The notes under the pieces: model-generated | The model's input: only the letters and a program-made list of their open reading frames with translations | Told to the model about the DNA's origin: nothing | Databases searched by the model: none | Shown: positions 16,164 to 23,767 of the stretch, piece by piece | How positions within the stretch are numbered: the stretch's first letter is position 1 | Layout: every line of letters starts with the position of its first letter | Made by a program: the position numbers and the translations under genes | Origin: UBA6016 sp041915365 | Lineage (GTDB): Bacteria; Campylobacterota; Campylobacteria; Campylobacterales; UBA6016 | Length of the DNA: 64,000 nucleotides | Assembly (NCBI GenBank): GCA_041915365.1 | Contig: JAYSBP010000001.1 | Span: 186,001-250,000 of the forward strand | Direction: 5' to 3'

Positions 16164-16433
16164 TTGAGTAGTTTGGAAATAAAAGAGCGGGATTTAGAGG
16201 CTTTTTATAGGCTTGTCGGACAAAATGTAAAAAGACTAAGAAGCCAAAGAGGTCTTAGCCAGTTACAACTCGCAAATATAATAGGTCATGATTCTGTAGC
16301 CCATATTGCCAAAGCGGAACTAAACAAATACGGAAAGCGATTTAATTTGGAGCATTTGTACAAAATATCGCTTGCCCTCAATGTCAGCATAAAAGATTTT
16401 TTTGAAGGCACGGAAGCAATGATTCACGAGTGA
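16164..16433 (+). CDS. XRE-family helix-turn-helix transcriptional regulator
   Basis: An 89-residue DNA-binding protein. The HTH (residues ~22-75) shows GQNVKRLRSQRGLSQLQLA and later NLEHLYKISLALNVS, the standard XRE/Cro-like fold, with no extra sensing domain. The start at TTG 16164 is chosen because GGGA lies just upstream. The frame open from 16092 has no ribosome site and would run through the operator repeats. It is likely to repress the divergent barrel gene and itself through the palindrome at 16084-16099 (inference). Confidence 0.75.
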   Translation: MSSLEIKERDLEAFYRLVGQNVKRLRSQRGLSQLQLANIIGHDSVAHIAKAELNKYGKRFNLEHLYKISLALNVSIKDFFEGTEAMIHE

Positions 16434-16449
16434 GAAATTTTCATATTGT

Positions 16450-17583
16450 TTAGCTTTTTAGCTTCGCCTGCTCAAGCTCCCAATACTCTATCGCAAAAAT
16501 ATCTTTTAGGCTTAGACTCTGCCACCCACCGAGCCTCTCGGCTCTTAGCATTGCATTTATGGTGTGCGAGATGATGTCTGTAAGTACTTTTGCCTCTTTT
16601 TCGTCTTTTGCGGCAACAAAAACCCCTTTGCCTTTGACCACGCCCCACCTTGGTGCCTTGTCAAGTATGATTTTTGTGCCGTCGTTGTGCTCTTCAAAAT
16701 ATGAGCCGTACCAACCGGCATAAGCCCTCACGCTCTGCGCCTCTGCGCCCTCTTTTACTATCACGGCTCTAGGTTTCGTGCGGATGACATGCTCTGGAGT
16801 CAATGGCCCGCCGCAAATCACCGCCTCCAAGTTATCTAGTTTTGATAATACCTCGGCAGACAGGGTGTCTATCGTTTGGATGGAGACCTCACACCCTCTA
16901 AGAGCAGAAATCTCGGATTTTAAAGCCGCCATGCACTGCTCGCTAATGCCGCTTTTTTTGCCTGCGGCGTCTATGTCTGCGTTTTGCTCCAGATAGTCGG
17001 AGGCTTTTTTGACCAAATCAAGCATCTTTTGATAGCTCACATCGCCGTCGTCGTCAAAGCTGAAAATACCGTGGTTTAGAAGCACTATTCCATCTATATC
17101 GCTCCATTCTCGCCCCCTCACGGCATCAGCAATGGCTTTTGAGAGGATGAAGCCGGGCATCACATAGTCCACGACTACTACCTTCTCGCCGTAGATTTTT
17201 TCTATTAGCTCTCTACCCTTTGGCGTATTTGAGACCGTCACTACGGCATCTGCATGCGTATGGTCTACAAATTTGTACGGAATAATCGCATGCACAACAG
17301 CTTCAATGGAGGGGGCTGGAGCCGACTTGTCCGTCATACCCTCTTTTTGGAGTCTTACAAGCTCGCTATCGCTTATGCTATCCATCTTTGCGATATCCAG
17401 CAAAGCATCCATCCGCACAGGGGCAAATCCTACCTCTTCTATCGATCCAAGATCCCAGCCGCTCCCTTTGACCCACAGCACACCATCTATCTTGACTGAC
17501 GTATTACCGCCGCCGTGCAGGACTAGATTTTCATCCCGCCCCAGCAGTCTTGAGGTCTGCACCCTCTTTTTCAAAGCATCCAT
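16450..17583 (-). CDS. Class II aldolase/adducin-domain protein
   Basis: 377 residues, with a GAGG ribosome site. The class II aldolase fold is shown by HGGGNTSVK near residue 24 (phosphate-binding), DHTHADAVV near 112 (zinc ligands H-x-H) and LLNHGIF near 167 (third metal His). It resembles the aldolase half of RhaD/alcohol-dehydrogenase fusion proteins, without the dehydrogenase half. The substrate is probably a short phosphorylated sugar or aldehyde, but cannot be named. It converges with the XRE gene. Confidence 0.8.
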   Translation of the reverse strand: MDALKKRVQTSRLLGRDENLVLHGGGNTSVKIDGVLWVKGSGWDLGSIEEVGFAPVRMDALLDIAKMDSISDSELVRLQKEGMTDKSAPAPSIEAVVHAIIPYKFVDHTHADAVVTVSNTPKGRELIEKIYGEKVVVVDYVMPGFILSKAIADAVRGREWSDIDGIVLLNHGIFSFDDDGDVSYQKMLDLVKKASDYLEQNADIDAAGKKSGISEQCMAALKSEISALRGCEVSIQTIDTLSAEVLSKLDNLEAVICGGPLTPEHVIRTKPRAVIVKEGAEAQSVRAYAGWYGSYFEEHNDGTKIILDKAPRWGVVKGKGVFVAAKDEKEAKVLTDIISHTINAMLRAERLGGWQSLSLKDIFAIEYWELEQAKLKS

Positions 17584-17646
17584 CTACGCCTCTCTCAATT
17601 TTTTTGCGTTAGTATAACCGAAAGAATTTGACGCAAGGAGTAGATG

Positions 17647-17880
17647 ATGACGGATGGTTTTATGTTTTTGATTGGTTCATCAATGCTTTTGCTGGCGGCA
17701 GCCCTTGCCGTATTTGTCCTTTGGATATGGGCGATTATAGATGTGATACGAAGCGACTTCAAAGACCAGACAACAAAGATAATCTGGATTGCATTGCTAA
17801 TATTCTTGCCGTTTTTGGGAGCTATTATCTACCCATTTGTCGGCAAAAGCACCAAAAAACAAGGCAATGAAATAGAGTGA
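17647..17880 (+). CDS. Small two-helix PLDc_N-type membrane protein
   Basis: 77 residues with two hydrophobic helices. The pattern LWIWAIIDVIRSDF ... IIWIALLIFLPFLGAIIYPF is the PLDc_N domain (PF13396), a membrane anchor found at the N-terminus of cardiolipin synthases and also as stand-alone proteins. Two ATGs are in tandem; the second (17647) is six bases from AAGGAG and is preferred. Its last four bases overlap the next gene's start (GTGA). Function is unknown. Confidence 0.8.
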   Translation: MTDGFMFLIGSSMLLLAAALAVFVLWIWAIIDVIRSDFKDQTTKIIWIALLIFLPFLGAIIYPFVGKSTKKQGNEIE

Positions 17881-19328
17881 AAAAAATCGTCCTCGCCACA
17901 ATCAACGCCCGCTACACTCACGCTTCACTAGCTCTTAGATACTTGTTTGCAAATTTGGGCGATATGAAAGATGATGCGACGATACAAGAGTTTGTTATCA
18001 ACGAAGATATGCAGCGTGTAGCAGAGGACATACTATCTCGCTCTCCGCAGATAGTTGGCGTTGGAGTATATATATGGAACGCCATAGACGCAAAAGAACT
18101 AATAGAGACAATAAAAAAAGTCTCACCTCAAACAACGGTGGTCATAGGGGGTCCAGAGGCTTCGTATTTGCCTCACCGTGTTGATTTCTCGGCGGCAGAC
18201 TACGTCATATCCGGGGAAGGTGAGGAGGCTTTTGCATCACTATGCAAATCGATTTTGGATGGCAATCCGCCAAAAGAGAGATTTATCAAAGCCGCACCCA
18301 TAAACCTCAAAAATATAGCTTTGCCATACGAATACTATACCGACGAGGACTTGGCGCATAGATACTTATATATAGAGGCCTCAAGGGGATGCCCATTTGA
18401 GTGTGAATTTTGTCTATCGTCAATAGATGAAAAAGTACGTTACTTTGACAGCGATACTTTGATGGAAGCGATAAATAAGATATGGGAGCGTAGGGGTAGA
18501 CGCTTTAAGTTTGTTGACAGAACTTTCAATCTTAATATCACGCTAGCCACAAAGCTCCTTGATTTTTTCCTATCCAAAGACCTTCCATATAAAGTCCATT
18601 TCGAGGTCATCCCAGAAGCTTTTCCATCGGCACTCAAAGAAAAGCTTGCCGCTTTCGCACCAGATACTATGCAACTTGAAGTTGGCATACAAACACTGAA
18701 TCCGGCGATAGCGGCAAATATCAACCGCAAAATGGACTTTGAAAAAATCAAAGAAAATATAACTTTTTTGGAAACACATACAAATGCCCACCTACACGTA
18801 GACCTAATAGTCGGATTACCAGGAGAGGATTTGGCTAGTTTTGGCAAAGGGCTAAATACACTCGCATCACTCACTAAAAGTGAAATCCAAATAGGTATCT
18901 TAAAAAAACTCTCCGGCACAACGATGAGTAGGCATGACCAAGAACAAGGAATGATATACTCGGACAAGCCGCCGTATGACATACTCCAAAGCGGTGCGGT
19001 TTCGTTCGTGGACATACAGCGGATGAAACGGTTTGCGAGATTTTGGGATATTACCTACAACAGCGAAAAATTCACGAAAACACTTGAGATTATGTGGGGC
19101 GACGATGTTTTTGGCGGCTTTCTTGCCTTTTCAGACTGGGTATACGCTACAGCGCAAATGACTCACCAAATATCTTTTAAAAGAATGTGTGAGCTGATTT
19201 TTGTCTATTTGACCGAGGTTTTGAGGCATGACAAGGTGAATATAGCGACGATAATAGCTGAGGATACCAAAAGTTACATGGGGAATGGACTACCTACGAT
19301 TATAGCGGACATGCTTAGAAAAAAATAG
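17877..19328 (+). CDS. B12-binding radical SAM protein (DUF4080 type)
   Basis: 483 residues. The N-terminal ~130 residues form a cobalamin-binding-like Rossmann domain (VGVGVYIWNA, VVIGGPEASYLPH). The radical-SAM core follows, with cluster motif CPFECEFC near residue 176 and GLPGEDL later, and a C-terminal DUF4080-like region. Such enzymes are thought to carry out methylation or other radical chemistry on unknown substrates. The start is GTG overlapping the previous stop. It is followed by a weak terminator. Confidence 0.85.
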   Translation: MKKIVLATINARYTHASLALRYLFANLGDMKDDATIQEFVINEDMQRVAEDILSRSPQIVGVGVYIWNAIDAKELIETIKKVSPQTTVVIGGPEASYLPHRVDFSAADYVISGEGEEAFASLCKSILDGNPPKERFIKAAPINLKNIALPYEYYTDEDLAHRYLYIEASRGCPFECEFCLSSIDEKVRYFDSDTLMEAINKIWERRGRRFKFVDRTFNLNITLATKLLDFFLSKDLPYKVHFEVIPEAFPSALKEKLAAFAPDTMQLEVGIQTLNPAIAANINRKMDFEKIKENITFLETHTNAHLHVDLIVGLPGEDLASFGKGLNTLASLTKSEIQIGILKKLSGTTMSRHDQEQGMIYSDKPPYDILQSGAVSFVDIQRMKRFARFWDITYNSEKFTKTLEIMWGDDVFGGFLAFSDWVYATAQMTHQISFKRMCELIFVYLTEVLRHDKVNIATIIAEDTKSYMGNGLPTIIADMLRKK

Positions 19329-19354
19329 CATTTTGCCACTTCTAATACAAAAAT

Positions 19355-19375
19355 ATTGCAAATAGCAATTTTTTT
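19355..19375 (+). terminator. Weak intrinsic terminator after the B12-radical-SAM gene
   Basis: ATTGC, five-base loop AAATA, GCAAT, then a run of seven T. The stem is short and AT-rich, so termination is probably partial. Confidence 0.5.
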
Positions 19376-19409
19376 GATTGTGTTTTTTGTTTTTTTCTAA
19401 AATTTTCAA

Positions 19410-20606
19410 ATGATTTTGGAAGAAAAACTAGAAATTTTATCAGACGCCGCAAAATACGACTCATCTTGCTCCTCGTCAGGCTCGGACAGAGCAGTATCAA
19501 GCAGTGGAATTGGCAACGGCGCTCTTGGCGGTATTTGCCACTCTTTTAGCGCAGATGGAAGATGTATAAGCCTACTCAAAGTGCTCCTTACAAATCAGTG
19601 TATATTTGACTGCGCATACTGCAAAAACAAAGCGTCTAACGACATCAAAAGAGCTGCTTTCGCCCCAGAAGAGCTAGCGAAGCTAACGATAGAATTTTAC
19701 AGACGAAACTACATAGAGGGGCTGTTTCTTAGCTCAGGGATAGTAAAAGATGCCGACCATACGATGGAGCTAATGCTTCGGTGCGTGCGGATACTAAGGA
19801 GCGAATACAAATTTGGCGGATATATTCATATCAAGCTAATCCCGGGAGCCTCGAATGAGCTAATATGCGAAGCGGCTAGACTAGCTGACAGGGTAAGCTC
19901 AAACATAGAAACCCCCAGCGAAACAAGCCTAAAACTCCTAGCACCACAAAAAAACAGACAAAACGTACTCTCTCCGCTCACACTAGCTAGACAAACCAAT
20001 ATATCGATGTCCACACAGATGATAATAGGAGCGACGCCTGAGAGCGACCTAGACATTATCAAGCTCTCAAGTAGCCTGTACAAACAAAGATTTTTAAAGC
20101 GTGTTTATTATTCAGCGTATATCCCAATCAATTATGACAAAAGACTCCCCGTGCCGCTAGACTTCAAGCCTCCTCTCCTTCGTGAACATAGGCTATATCA
20201 GGCTGATTGGCTGCTTCGCTTTTATGGTTTTAGCCCTGTTGAGATACTTGATGAGAATACACCGTTTTTGGATGAGAGGCTAGACCCAAAGAGTGCATGG
20301 GCAGTGCGCAATATCCACCTTTTCCCGATAGATATCAACCGTGCAAGCTTCGAGGAGTTAGTGAGAGTACCTGGACTTGGGCTGACGGGGGCAAAAAAAA
20401 TCATAGATGCCAGAAGATGGCGAAAATTAGGGCTTGATGAGCTAAAAATGCTACACATCTCGACAAAAAAATGTAGATTTTTTATCGTGGCAAAAGACCA
20501 TTTTCCAGCTTCGCCACCACGAGAAAAAGTATATCTAGCGCTAGCGAACAACGAAGCAAGAACAAATGCTATCAATTTATTTTCACTAAACGGGGAGGCG
20601 ATATGA
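19410..20606 (+). CDS. Putative DNA modification/repair radical SAM protein (TIGR03916 type)
   Basis: A 398-residue relative of spore photoproduct lyase. It has an N-terminal ISLLKVLLTNQC leader into the cluster motif CIFDCAYC near residue 65, then LFLSSGI, and a C-terminal helix-hairpin-helix-like segment (FEELVRVPGLGLTGAKKI) suited to DNA binding. In many bacteria this family is encoded beside a DUF4130 protein, sometimes fused to a uracil-DNA-glycosylase-like domain, and is suspected to repair or modify bases. The same partner follows here with an ATGA overlap. No ribosome site is obvious. Chemistry is unproven. Confidence 0.88.
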   Translation: MILEEKLEILSDAAKYDSSCSSSGSDRAVSSSGIGNGALGGICHSFSADGRCISLLKVLLTNQCIFDCAYCKNKASNDIKRAAFAPEELAKLTIEFYRRNYIEGLFLSSGIVKDADHTMELMLRCVRILRSEYKFGGYIHIKLIPGASNELICEAARLADRVSSNIETPSETSLKLLAPQKNRQNVLSPLTLARQTNISMSTQMIIGATPESDLDIIKLSSSLYKQRFLKRVYYSAYIPINYDKRLPVPLDFKPPLLREHRLYQADWLLRFYGFSPVEILDENTPFLDERLDPKSAWAVRNIHLFPIDINRASFEELVRVPGLGLTGAKKIIDARRWRKLGLDELKMLHISTKKCRFFIVAKDHFPASPPREKVYLALANNEARTNAINLFSLNGEAI

Positions 20607-21310
20607 CTACAGCGGTATTTGACGGGAGTTTTGATGGGCTTTTGCGCTTGGCGGCTTTTTTGAGATTTAGTAGAGCTCATTTTGATGAGGTATCCAATGC
20701 TGAGGATCATAGCTCACTTTTTAGTGAAAATATATACGCGGATGAGAAAATAGAACCAAGCTGTGAAGCTATCGATATAGAAAAGCTAAAAATAGTATTT
20801 TTGGCAAACGACAAAGCAACTTATAAAACGATAGTCCGCCACTATATCGAAACAATGGACGACACACCAATCCTTGAAACAAATGCAAAGCTAAATGAAC
20901 TAGAACATGTCGTAAGCAGGGAGGCTCATAAATACAAGGGGTTTATCAGATTTGAGATGACGGAGGTTGGATTTTTTGCCCGCATCGCTCCAAAACACGA
21001 CATCTTACCACTTCTTGCACCACATTTTTTGGAAAGATTTGGGGATGAGCGAGTAATACTTGACGAAGGAAGAAATATGGCAGTAGTCATAGGCAAAAAT
21101 GGCTACAGGATTATGTCGGCAAGTGTGGATAGCTTTGAAAAGCATGAAGATGAGCAAAAATTTGAGACATTATGGAAAAGATTTTTCACCAGTATAGGTA
21201 TCAAAGAAAGAGAAAACAAAAAGCTGCAGCAAAATTTTGTGCCGCTAAGATATAGGAAATTTATGAATGAATTTTCATCCACAGGATATACGCCACCAGA
21301 AGTAGCGTAA
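20603..21310 (+). CDS. DUF4130 (TIGR03915) putative DNA-repair partner protein
   Basis: 235 residues. It begins TAVFDGSFDGLLRLA, the standard opening of the family, and ends with the FMNEF..TGYTPPE motif. It lacks the fused uracil-DNA-glycosylase-like C-terminal domain found in longer relatives. It overlaps the radical-SAM gene by four bases with a GGGGAGG ribosome site, so the pair is co-translated. The 3' end overlaps the converging SemiSWEET gene by 50 bases. Confidence 0.85.
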   Translation: MTTAVFDGSFDGLLRLAAFLRFSRAHFDEVSNAEDHSSLFSENIYADEKIEPSCEAIDIEKLKIVFLANDKATYKTIVRHYIETMDDTPILETNAKLNELEHVVSREAHKYKGFIRFEMTEVGFFARIAPKHDILPLLAPHFLERFGDERVILDEGRNMAVVIGKNGYRIMSASVDSFEKHEDEQKFETLWKRFFTSIGIKERENKKLQQNFVPLRYRKFMNEFSSTGYTPPEVA

Positions 21311-21506
21311 TCGCATTTGCGACAATAACGGGAGCAGAAGATATAAACAAGCCGTAAATCAGCCACAAGAATACCCCGACAAACAACATTGCAAAAAGCC
21401 AAAACGACAAATCGTCCGTTTTTTTGCTTTTATATACTTTTACCGCTTGCGGCACGAAAGCCGCAGTTGTAAGAAAGGCAGCACTAAAACCTAAAAACTC
21501 CGTCAC
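21261..21506 (-). CDS. SemiSWEET-family small transporter
   Basis: 81 residues with three membrane helices. The first helix ends in FVPQAVKVYKSKKTDDLS, the PQ-loop motif of the MtN3/SWEET family, so the protein should dimerise to form a sugar-type uniporter in the inner membrane. The substrate is unknown. The start codon abuts the stop of the cytochrome gene, and the 3' end overlaps the converging DUF4130 gene. Confidence 0.88.
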   Translation of the reverse strand: MTEFLGFSAAFLTTAAFVPQAVKVYKSKKTDDLSFWLFAMLFVGVFLWLIYGLFISSAPVIVANAITLLLVAYILWMKIHS

Positions 21507-21928
21507 TATTTTAGAGTTGAGATATACTCTGACACAGCAGTTCTCTCAGCATCACTAAGAGCTTTTGCTTGTCCGGCCATTATCATTTTTTGTGCTTTTC
21601 CATATGTCCCGTCGACATATCCATTTAGTTTTTTCATAGCGTCATCCTTGCTATTGCCTGCGAGTTTTGGATATGCGCCTTTGCCCTCACCTTTTTCGCC
21701 GTGACAAGCCGCACATTTGCCGCTAAATATTCCTTTGCCGTCAACCGGAGCGGCACCAGATGTCTTCGCAGTCTCCGTAGACGCCGCAGGAGTCGCATTG
21801 GCCTCCGAAGCCACCGGAGCATTAGATTGGATTTGCGTCACCCTCTCTTCTACTTTTTTCTCTTCACCGCATCCGGCTAGTATCAATGCCGTAGCCGCAA
21901 ATACGGCAATAGTTAGTTGTTTTTTCAT
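21506..21928 (-). CDS. Class I cytochrome c lipoprotein
   Basis: 140 residues. A lipoprotein signal with lipobox LAGC (residues ~18-21) is followed by a ~45-residue Ala/Thr/Ser linker, then a c-type domain with heme-binding CAACH near residue 77 and an axial-ligand Met near KMIMAG. The second of two close ATGs (21928) has the better AAGG spacing. It probably shuttles electrons at the periplasmic face of the inner membrane; the partner oxidase or reductase is not in the window. Confidence 0.88.
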   Translation of the reverse strand: MKKQLTIAVFAATALILAGCGEEKKVEERVTQIQSNAPVASEANATPAASTETAKTSGAAPVDGKGIFSGKCAACHGEKGEGKGAYPKLAGNSKDDAMKKLNGYVDGTYGKAQKMIMAGQAKALSDAERTAVSEYISTLK

Positions 21929-21940
21929 TTTCATACCTTT

Positions 21941-22495
21941 TTAGTTTTTGAATATTTTAGCAAGAATTTGTGACGCACTCCAATCTTTTTTCACATCATC
22001 ACTGAAAAATACTGATTTTGGGTCTATCTCACCCATTTTCTTGCTGTATGCATCTTCACGGAAGCATTGCGCATATCCGCTCTCAGTCTCATGCACTATT
22101 ACGCTATGCAACTCTACGTTTGCCTCGCCGTTGGCAAATGTGAACTCACGAAGTACCGCATCTACGGCGACAAATATCAAACGGCTGAACTGCTCCGCTG
22201 AAGGACTAACAGGCAGTAACGCCCATCTATGGCTGTATTTTTTGGCATAAGCTATATACTCGGCGTCATCCTTGTCCCATATGGCGATGGCATGGTCAAA
22301 AGAGTCTACCACGTCACGCACTGCCCCCTTTAGCAGTCCAAAATCCATTACCATCTGCCCATTGTCAAGAGTGTCGGAGCTTAGTAGTATTTCAGCTTTG
22401 TAGCTGTGCCCGTGTATAGAGTATTTGCACCGTTCGGTGGAGCAACCCCTTACAATATGTGCATTTTCAAATTTAAAAAGCTTTCGTATTATCAC
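21941..22495 (-). CDS. queD: 6-carboxy-5,6,7,8-tetrahydropterin synthase (QueD-like)
   Basis: 184 residues, longer than the common ~120 but with all key parts. Zinc ligands are in FENAH and the catalytic CKYSIHGHSY (Cys plus HGH), with MVMDFGLLK for pterin contact and a later DHAI. QueD makes the second intermediate of queuosine/7-deazaguanine synthesis from dihydroneopterin triphosphate. The start is GTG immediately after the moaA stop, so it is co-translated with moaA. Sepiapterin-type PTPS is an alternative but less likely in bacteria. Confidence 0.88.
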   Translation of the reverse strand: MIIRKLFKFENAHIVRGCSTERCKYSIHGHSYKAEILLSSDTLDNGQMVMDFGLLKGAVRDVVDSFDHAIAIWDKDDAEYIAYAKKYSHRWALLPVSPSAEQFSRLIFVAVDAVLREFTFANGEANVELHSVIVHETESGYAQCFREDAYSKKMGEIDPKSVFFSDDVKKDWSASQILAKIFKN

Positions 22496-22496
22496 A

Positions 22497-23465
22497 TCAG
22501 CCCCCAGTCATATAAAAAGCTCTGCCGCTCATCTGTGCATCATCGCCACCCCAGCGGTTTTTTTGGGGTTTGTCTTTGATTACTTGCTTGAATATCTCTA
22601 TTGCCGCAGGTATGTCTCCGGCTTTTAGAGCGTCTTTGATGCTTAGAGCCTCGTCAAAGTATAGGCACGGTATCAGATAGCCCTCAGCAGTTAGACGCAA
22701 GCGGTTGCACGAGTCACAAAAATCCTCTTTGTGCGGCTCTATCACACCAAACATATATCCGTCATCCGTTCGGTAGAGCTTCGCAGGAGAGCTAAACTCT
22801 TTTTGCACTTCCGTTATCTCGTATTTTTGGCGGACAATGGCGAGTATTTCGTCGGAGTTTAGCCCTGTAGCACCCTGTGCGGCGTGTGAATTTTCCATAA
22901 ACTCTATAAAACGAAGCATTATTTTTCGTTCTTTAGCGTACTCCATAATATCCAGTAGTTCGCCGTCATTGACACCCTTTAGCGGTACGGTATTTAGTTT
23001 TACCCGCAGTCCCGCGACTAGTGCGGCGTCTATCCCTTTTAGCACTTGCTCTAGCACATCCTTGCCGCCGGCTATTTGTTTCGCTACCTCAGGCTTCAAA
23101 GAGTCCAGCGATACATTTATCCGCTTTAGCCCCGCCCGTGCCAGCTTGTCGGCGCACTGGGAGAGCAAAAAGCCGTTTGTAGTCATAGCTATATCCATAT
23201 CGGATTTATAGCCGTATATCATCGCTAGGAATTTATCAAGATCTTCACGCAATGTCGGCTCGCCACCGGTGATGCGTATCTTTGTTATCCCCTCGTCTAT
23301 CGCCGCCTTCACAAAACCAAAAAGCTCCTCAAAACTAAGCAGATTTTCCTTTGGCACCCAGCTAAAAGGTTTGTCCGGCATACAATAGCTACAACGAAAA
23401 TTGCACCTCTCCGTCACCGATAGCCTGAGATAATTTATATGTCGTCCATGTCCGTCTATGAGCAT
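22497..23465 (-). CDS. moaA: GTP 3',8-cyclase MoaA
   Basis: First step of molybdenum cofactor synthesis, from GTP. The 322-residue radical-SAM enzyme has the N-terminal cluster motif CNFRCSYC and the C-terminal cluster set CDSCNRLRL...C. It ends in the essential Gly-Gly tail. Moco is needed by nitrate reductase and other molybdoenzymes, not by nitrogenase itself. The start ATG has only a weak GAAAGA ribosome site, and the region just upstream folds into several hairpins (23497-23609). Confidence 0.95.
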   Translation of the reverse strand: MLIDGHGRHINYLRLSVTERCNFRCSYCMPDKPFSWVPKENLLSFEELFGFVKAAIDEGITKIRITGGEPTLREDLDKFLAMIYGYKSDMDIAMTTNGFLLSQCADKLARAGLKRINVSLDSLKPEVAKQIAGGKDVLEQVLKGIDAALVAGLRVKLNTVPLKGVNDGELLDIMEYAKERKIMLRFIEFMENSHAAQGATGLNSDEILAIVRQKYEITEVQKEFSSPAKLYRTDDGYMFGVIEPHKEDFCDSCNRLRLTAEGYLIPCLYFDEALSIKDALKAGDIPAAIEIFKQVIKDKPQKNRWGGDDAQMSGRAFYMTGG

Positions 23466-23496
23466 TTTAATCTTTCAGTTATTTCATAACTTCAAG

Positions 23497-23609
23497 GGCA
23501 CGCCGAAACGAGCAAAGCACGTCTCGGCTACGCTAGGCGCTGTGCCACTGAAGCTAGCCGCACAAAGCGGTAGAAATCTTGGTTTTTCATTTTTGTGGCA
23601 AGCGTAGCC
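23497..23609 (-). promoter_or_regulatory. Structured region upstream of moaA, possible cis-acting RNA
   Basis: Several complementary pairs lie between the repeat-protein gene and moaA. GGCTACGCT (23526-23534) pairs with AGCGTAGCC (23601-23609); TGCCAC (23543-23548) with GTGGCA (23595-23600); CCGC (23558-23561) with GCGG (23567-23570). CCGAAACG (23503-23510) pairs with CGTCTCGG (23520-23527), with one wobble or mismatch. GGCAC (23497-23501) with GTGCC (23542-23546) would exclude the TGCCAC pairing. As RNA leading into moaA this gives a long branched helix with alternative folds. It could be a regulatory leader or an intergenic palindromic element. No Rfam family is claimed. Confidence 0.45.
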
Positions 23610-23653
23610 AAAAGATGATAAAAAAGCAAAAAACGTGGTTTTGGAATAACGCT

Positions 23654-23767
23654 CTAATCCTTCTCGTTTTTCGCAAGTCCAGAGAGTATCGCTACAAGTA
23701 TCAAGCTAAGTATCCAACCCATCAGGTTTTCAAACCAAACTACCAATCTAGTAAAATGATTTAGCGT
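23654..23767 (-). pseudogene. In-frame C-terminal extension of the repeat protein, cut off by a TGA
   Basis: Directly after the TGA at 23770-23768 the same frame stays open for 37 codons, to a TAG at 23656-23654. It encodes a hydrophobic helix, MGWILSLILVAILSGL, followed by a charged KNEKD end. Membrane proteins of this repeat family normally end with a GW-initiated transmembrane helix after the YSLDIILPVVDL region, so this looks like the lost C-terminus. One base change from TGG (Trp) would explain the stop. Sequencing error or readthrough are possible alternatives. Confidence 0.6.

Noticed and set aside
23497..23609. Firm call of a molybdenum-cofactor riboswitch
   Set aside because: Position fits, but I cannot match the conserved bases of the known family from memory, so it is reported only as a structured region.
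23579..23764. 61-codon plus-strand frame between moaA and the repeat protein
   Set aside because: Overlaps the structured element and the in-frame C-terminal extension on the other strand; composition is not protein-like.
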